Origin: JBAXAM01 sp964565935
GTDB lineage: Bacteria; Pseudomonadota; Gammaproteobacteria; UBA9339
Length of the DNA: 8,493 nt
Direction: 5' to 3'
Assembly: GCA_964565935.1 (NCBI GenBank)
Contig: CAZMGW010000052.1
Span: 1-8,493, forward strand
Below are positions 6,616-8,493 of this stretch, piece after piece. Both the position numbers and the translations under genes were made by a program. The notes under the pieces are model-generated. The model was not told where the DNA came from. It made no database searches and worked only from the letters and a program-made list of their open reading frames with translations. Numbering within the stretch: position 1 is the stretch's first letter; each line of letters starts with the position of its first letter.

Positions 6616-7511
6616 AAACGCAAGTCGCTATTATCGGAGCAGGGCCGGCAGGCATGGCAGCGGCGATGCAGTTACAGCGTTTTGATATTAAAGCGCTTTT
6701 GTTTGAGCAGGGCGAAGCAGGCTCGCTATTAAAGAATGCTTGGAGTGTTGAAAATTATTTGGGAGTTCCTGCTGGGAAAGCAGGTTTGGATCTGTTGCAG
6801 CTATTTCGTCAGCACTTGAAAAAAAGTAAAGTCAACTTGGTTAAGGCGCAAGTTACATCGCTTGATTATGATTCTAAATTGCACCTATTTAAAATTAAAA
6901 CCAGTGCCAAAATTTATTTTGCAGATCGTGCTATTGTCGCCACTGGCACCAAGCCAAAAGTGCTGCCATTGATCAAAAACCATCAAGAGGCTATTAAGCC
7001 GTATCTGTTCTATGAGGTTTTTCCCTTGCTGCGTCTACGCAACAAGACCATTGTTATAATTGGCGCTGGGGACGCAGCGTTTGATAATGCGCTTAATTTG
7101 GCTAAACACAACAAAGTCATGATTTGTAATCGTAGTAAATGCAGTGCTGCTTTGCCGCTATTAACCAATCAAGCCCTAAAACACAAAAATATCGCATATT
7201 ATCAAGAATATGCACTGAAAGAGGTGGGATTTGGAATTCATAAAAAATTAAATTGTGTGTTTACGAATAAGAAACGGAGAGTTTGTGTCGAGGCTGACTA
7301 TATTTTGGCGGCCATCGGTCGTATCCCGCAAAAGGATTTTTATACCGACAGGCTGAAACTATCTGAAAAACGGTTGATTAAATCGGGTAAATTATTTTTG
7401 GCTGGCGATGTAAAAAATAGTAAATACCGCCAGGTTGCAATTGCAACGGGAGATGGTATCGTAGCTGCAATGCGCATTTCTAATGGTATAAAAAGCCCCA
7501 AACAATGCTAA
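6612..7511 (+). CDS. Thioredoxin-reductase-like FAD/NAD(P)-binding oxidoreductase lacking the CxxC
   Basis: This 299-residue flavoprotein has the two-nucleotide-domain layout of thioredoxin reductase. The FAD fold begins at once with VAIIGAGPAGMAAA (G9, G11, G14), followed by ENYLGVP like the ENFPGF motif of TrxB and ATGTKP (110-115). The inserted NAD(P) domain has VIIGAGDAAFDNAL (148-161) and closes with AAIGRIP (233-239). The C-terminal FAD motif is LFLAGDV (261-267, D266). Where TrxB has CATCDG the protein reads PYLFYEVFPLL, so the redox disulfide is absent and it cannot be a standard thioredoxin reductase. The phosphate-binding HRRxxFR motif is reduced to NRSKCSA (173-179), leaving NADH or NADPH preference open. 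Related CxxC-less proteins include ferredoxin-NADP reductases and enzymes of specialised metabolism. It overlaps its neighbours by 4 and 7 bases. Confidence 0.9.
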   Translation: MKTQVAIIGAGPAGMAAAMQLQRFDIKALLFEQGEAGSLLKNAWSVENYLGVPAGKAGLDLLQLFRQHLKKSKVNLVKAQVTSLDYDSKLHLFKIKTSAKIYFADRAIVATGTKPKVLPLIKNHQEAIKPYLFYEVFPLLRLRNKTIVIIGAGDAAFDNALNLAKHNKVMICNRSKCSAALPLLTNQALKHKNIAYYQEYALKEVGFGIHKKLNCVFTNKKRRVCVEADYILAAIGRIPQKDFYTDRLKLSEKRLIKSGKLFLAGDVKNSKYRQVAIATGDGIVAAMRISNGIKSPKQC

Positions 7512-8428
7512 AAATCATCAGCAAAACCGGCAATGATAAAATCGCAACCGTATACGTCGCTCAAACTAAAGAAAGCAAATATCTTGAGTTCGTTGAATCG
7601 GTGCAACCGCCTTTATCGCGTGAAGATAAATGGGTGCTGATTGTTTCAACTTTATTTGGCTGTCCGGTTGGTTGTCCAATGTGCGATGCTGGCGGTTCTT
7701 TCCATGGCAAATTGTCAAAAGGAGAAATTTTGGCACAAATTGATCATCTGGTGGCCGCCAGATTTCCCGACAAAAACATTGCCTGTAAAAAATTTAAAAT
7801 TCAATTTGCTCGTATGGGCGAGCCAGCGCTGAATCCGGCGGTACTTGAGGTTTTAGAAGAGCTGCCCGAGCGTTATAAATGCAGTAGTTTACTGCCATCT
7901 TTTTCAACTGTAGCGCCTGAGGGTTGTGAGAGTTTTTTTAATAAGTTGATTGATATAAAAAACCGATTGTATGCAAGTGGCGGTTTTCAAATGCAATTTT
8001 CCATTCATACCACTGATCAAAAATTGCGCGAAGAGCTGATACCGATCAAAAAATGGGATTTTGCGCGTATTGCAGATTATGGCGCGAGGTTTTATGCTAG
8101 CGGAGATAAAAAAATCACTTTAAATTTTGCCCTTGCTAAAAACTCTCCCGTTTGCGCCAAAGAGCTCAAGAAATACTTTGATCCAGAGATTTTTATTATC
8201 AAGATTACTCCCGTTAACCCTACTGTTAACTCAGCAGCTAATAATATTGAAAGTTATTTTACGGACGGTTCTGTTGGTGAGGATACAAATAACTTGCTTA
8301 AGCAGTTGCAGGAGGCTGGTTATGAGGTGCTTTTGAGTATTGGTGAGCTTGAAGAGAATCAAATTGGCAGTAATTGTGGGCAGTTTATTAGGAAACTCGA
8401 AAAGAACGGAGCTTTTGTTTCAGGGTAA
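7505..8428 (+). CDS. Short RlmN-like radical SAM protein, one catalytic cysteine replaced
   Basis: The 307-residue protein has a radical SAM core with the RlmN/Cfr-type cluster motif CPVGCPMC (C53, C57, C60). It also has the SAM-binding segment RMGEPALN (103-110, RlmN MGEPLLN), FSIHTT (165-170), ITPVNP (234-239, like IPWNP) and NCGQF (290-294) near the end. C291 matches RlmN C355, the cysteine that carries the methyl group to C2 of A2503 in 23S rRNA and A37 in some tRNAs. The position seven residues before C53 is Ile46, where RlmN has C118, which resolves the RNA-protein adduct. Only about 50 residues precede the cluster, so the RlmN N-terminal helical domain is missing (E. coli RlmN 384 residues). 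It is probably a SAM-dependent methylating enzyme with a different substrate or cysteine use. ATG 7505 overlaps the previous gene by 7 bases, indicating coupling. Confidence 0.9.
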   Translation: MLKIISKTGNDKIATVYVAQTKESKYLEFVESVQPPLSREDKWVLIVSTLFGCPVGCPMCDAGGSFHGKLSKGEILAQIDHLVAARFPDKNIACKKFKIQFARMGEPALNPAVLEVLEELPERYKCSSLLPSFSTVAPEGCESFFNKLIDIKNRLYASGGFQMQFSIHTTDQKLREELIPIKKWDFARIADYGARFYASGDKKITLNFALAKNSPVCAKELKKYFDPEIFIIKITPVNPTVNSAANNIESYFTDGSVGEDTNNLLKQLQEAGYEVLLSIGELEENQIGSNCGQFIRKLEKNGAFVSG

Positions 8429-8451
8429 AGTTGCTATTGGAGCTATATACT

Positions 8452-8490
8452 CCTCGTAAAATGGATTTAGACGAGGCGCCCTTATTTTTT
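8452..8490 (+). terminator. Possible intrinsic terminator after the six-gene cluster
   Basis: CCTCGT (8452-8457) pairs with ACGAGG (8471-8476), with further AAA/TTT pairing possible in the loop, and a run of six T follows at 8485-8490. The eight bases between the stem and the T-run are more than usual, so it would be a weak terminator. It stands 23 bases after the radical SAM stop, a fitting place to end the operon. The same bases could instead be coding. Confidence 0.4.
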
Positions 8491-8493
8491 GCG
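8461..8493 (+). CDS. Possible start of a further gene (runs off window)
   Basis: ATG at 8461 opens an 11-codon frame reading MDLDEAPLFFA up to the window edge. It is in the same orientation as the cluster and 32 bases after the radical SAM stop. There is no good ribosome-binding site at the right distance; the nearest GGAG is 18 bases away. The T-run reads as LFF in this frame, so it competes with the terminator interpretation. Too short to identify. Confidence 0.25.
   Translation, partial: MDLDEAPLFFA

Noticed and set aside
4651..8493. Integrated mobile element at tRNA-Pro
   Set aside because: No integrase, transposase, terminal repeat or second copy of the tRNA 3' end was seen; only the change of gene content suggests insertion.

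Overview
The window reads as an AT-rich gammaproteobacterial chromosome. The evidence is gene order: rplT, pheS, pheT, ihfA, a MerR-family regulator gene and a tRNA-Pro(GGG) gene follow one another on the + strand, the arrangement known from Pseudomonas and relatives. The proteins match E. coli RplT, PheS, PheT and IhfA motif by motif. From memory PheS looks somewhat Legionellales-like, but the order within the class cannot be fixed from the sequence.

Region 1 (1-4650) is housekeeping. It has the 3' part of rplT, then a 157-base gap holding a long imperfect hairpin and a second short hairpin whose arms can pair in alternative ways (terminator or attenuator candidate). Then come the two subunits of phenylalanyl-tRNA synthetase, the alpha subunit of the nucleoid protein IHF, a small MerR-type regulator overlapping ihfA, and a complete tRNA-Pro(GGG) starting 12 bases after the regulator.

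Region 2 (4651-8428) lies directly downstream of the tRNA and looks accessory. It holds six tightly packed + strand genes: a small membrane protein with an N-terminal CPLC motif, a helical protein of unknown function, a YcaR/Trm112-type zinc-ribbon protein, an isochorismatase-family cysteine hydrolase, a thioredoxin-reductase-like flavoprotein lacking the redox CxxC, and a short RlmN-like radical SAM protein. Gaps are 53, 4, 14 and 1 bases, and the last three genes overlap by 4 and 7 bases, so this is very likely one transcript. There is no integrase, transposase or repeated tRNA end, so a mobile origin is not shown. Two of the proteins recall uncharacterised proteins I associate with candidate-phyla bacteria, an impression from memory only.

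The best candidate for something undescribed is this six-gene set. The radical SAM protein keeps the RlmN methyl-carrying cysteine (C291, like E. coli RlmN C355) and the CX3CX2C cluster motif, but has Ile where RlmN has its second catalytic cysteine (C118), and it lacks the N-terminal accessory domain. Together with a CxxC-less flavoprotein and a cysteine hydrolase it suggests either an unusual RNA modification or a small-molecule pathway. The substrate is unknown.

The last 65 bases hold a hairpin followed by a T-run, which overlaps a possible start of a further gene running off the window.
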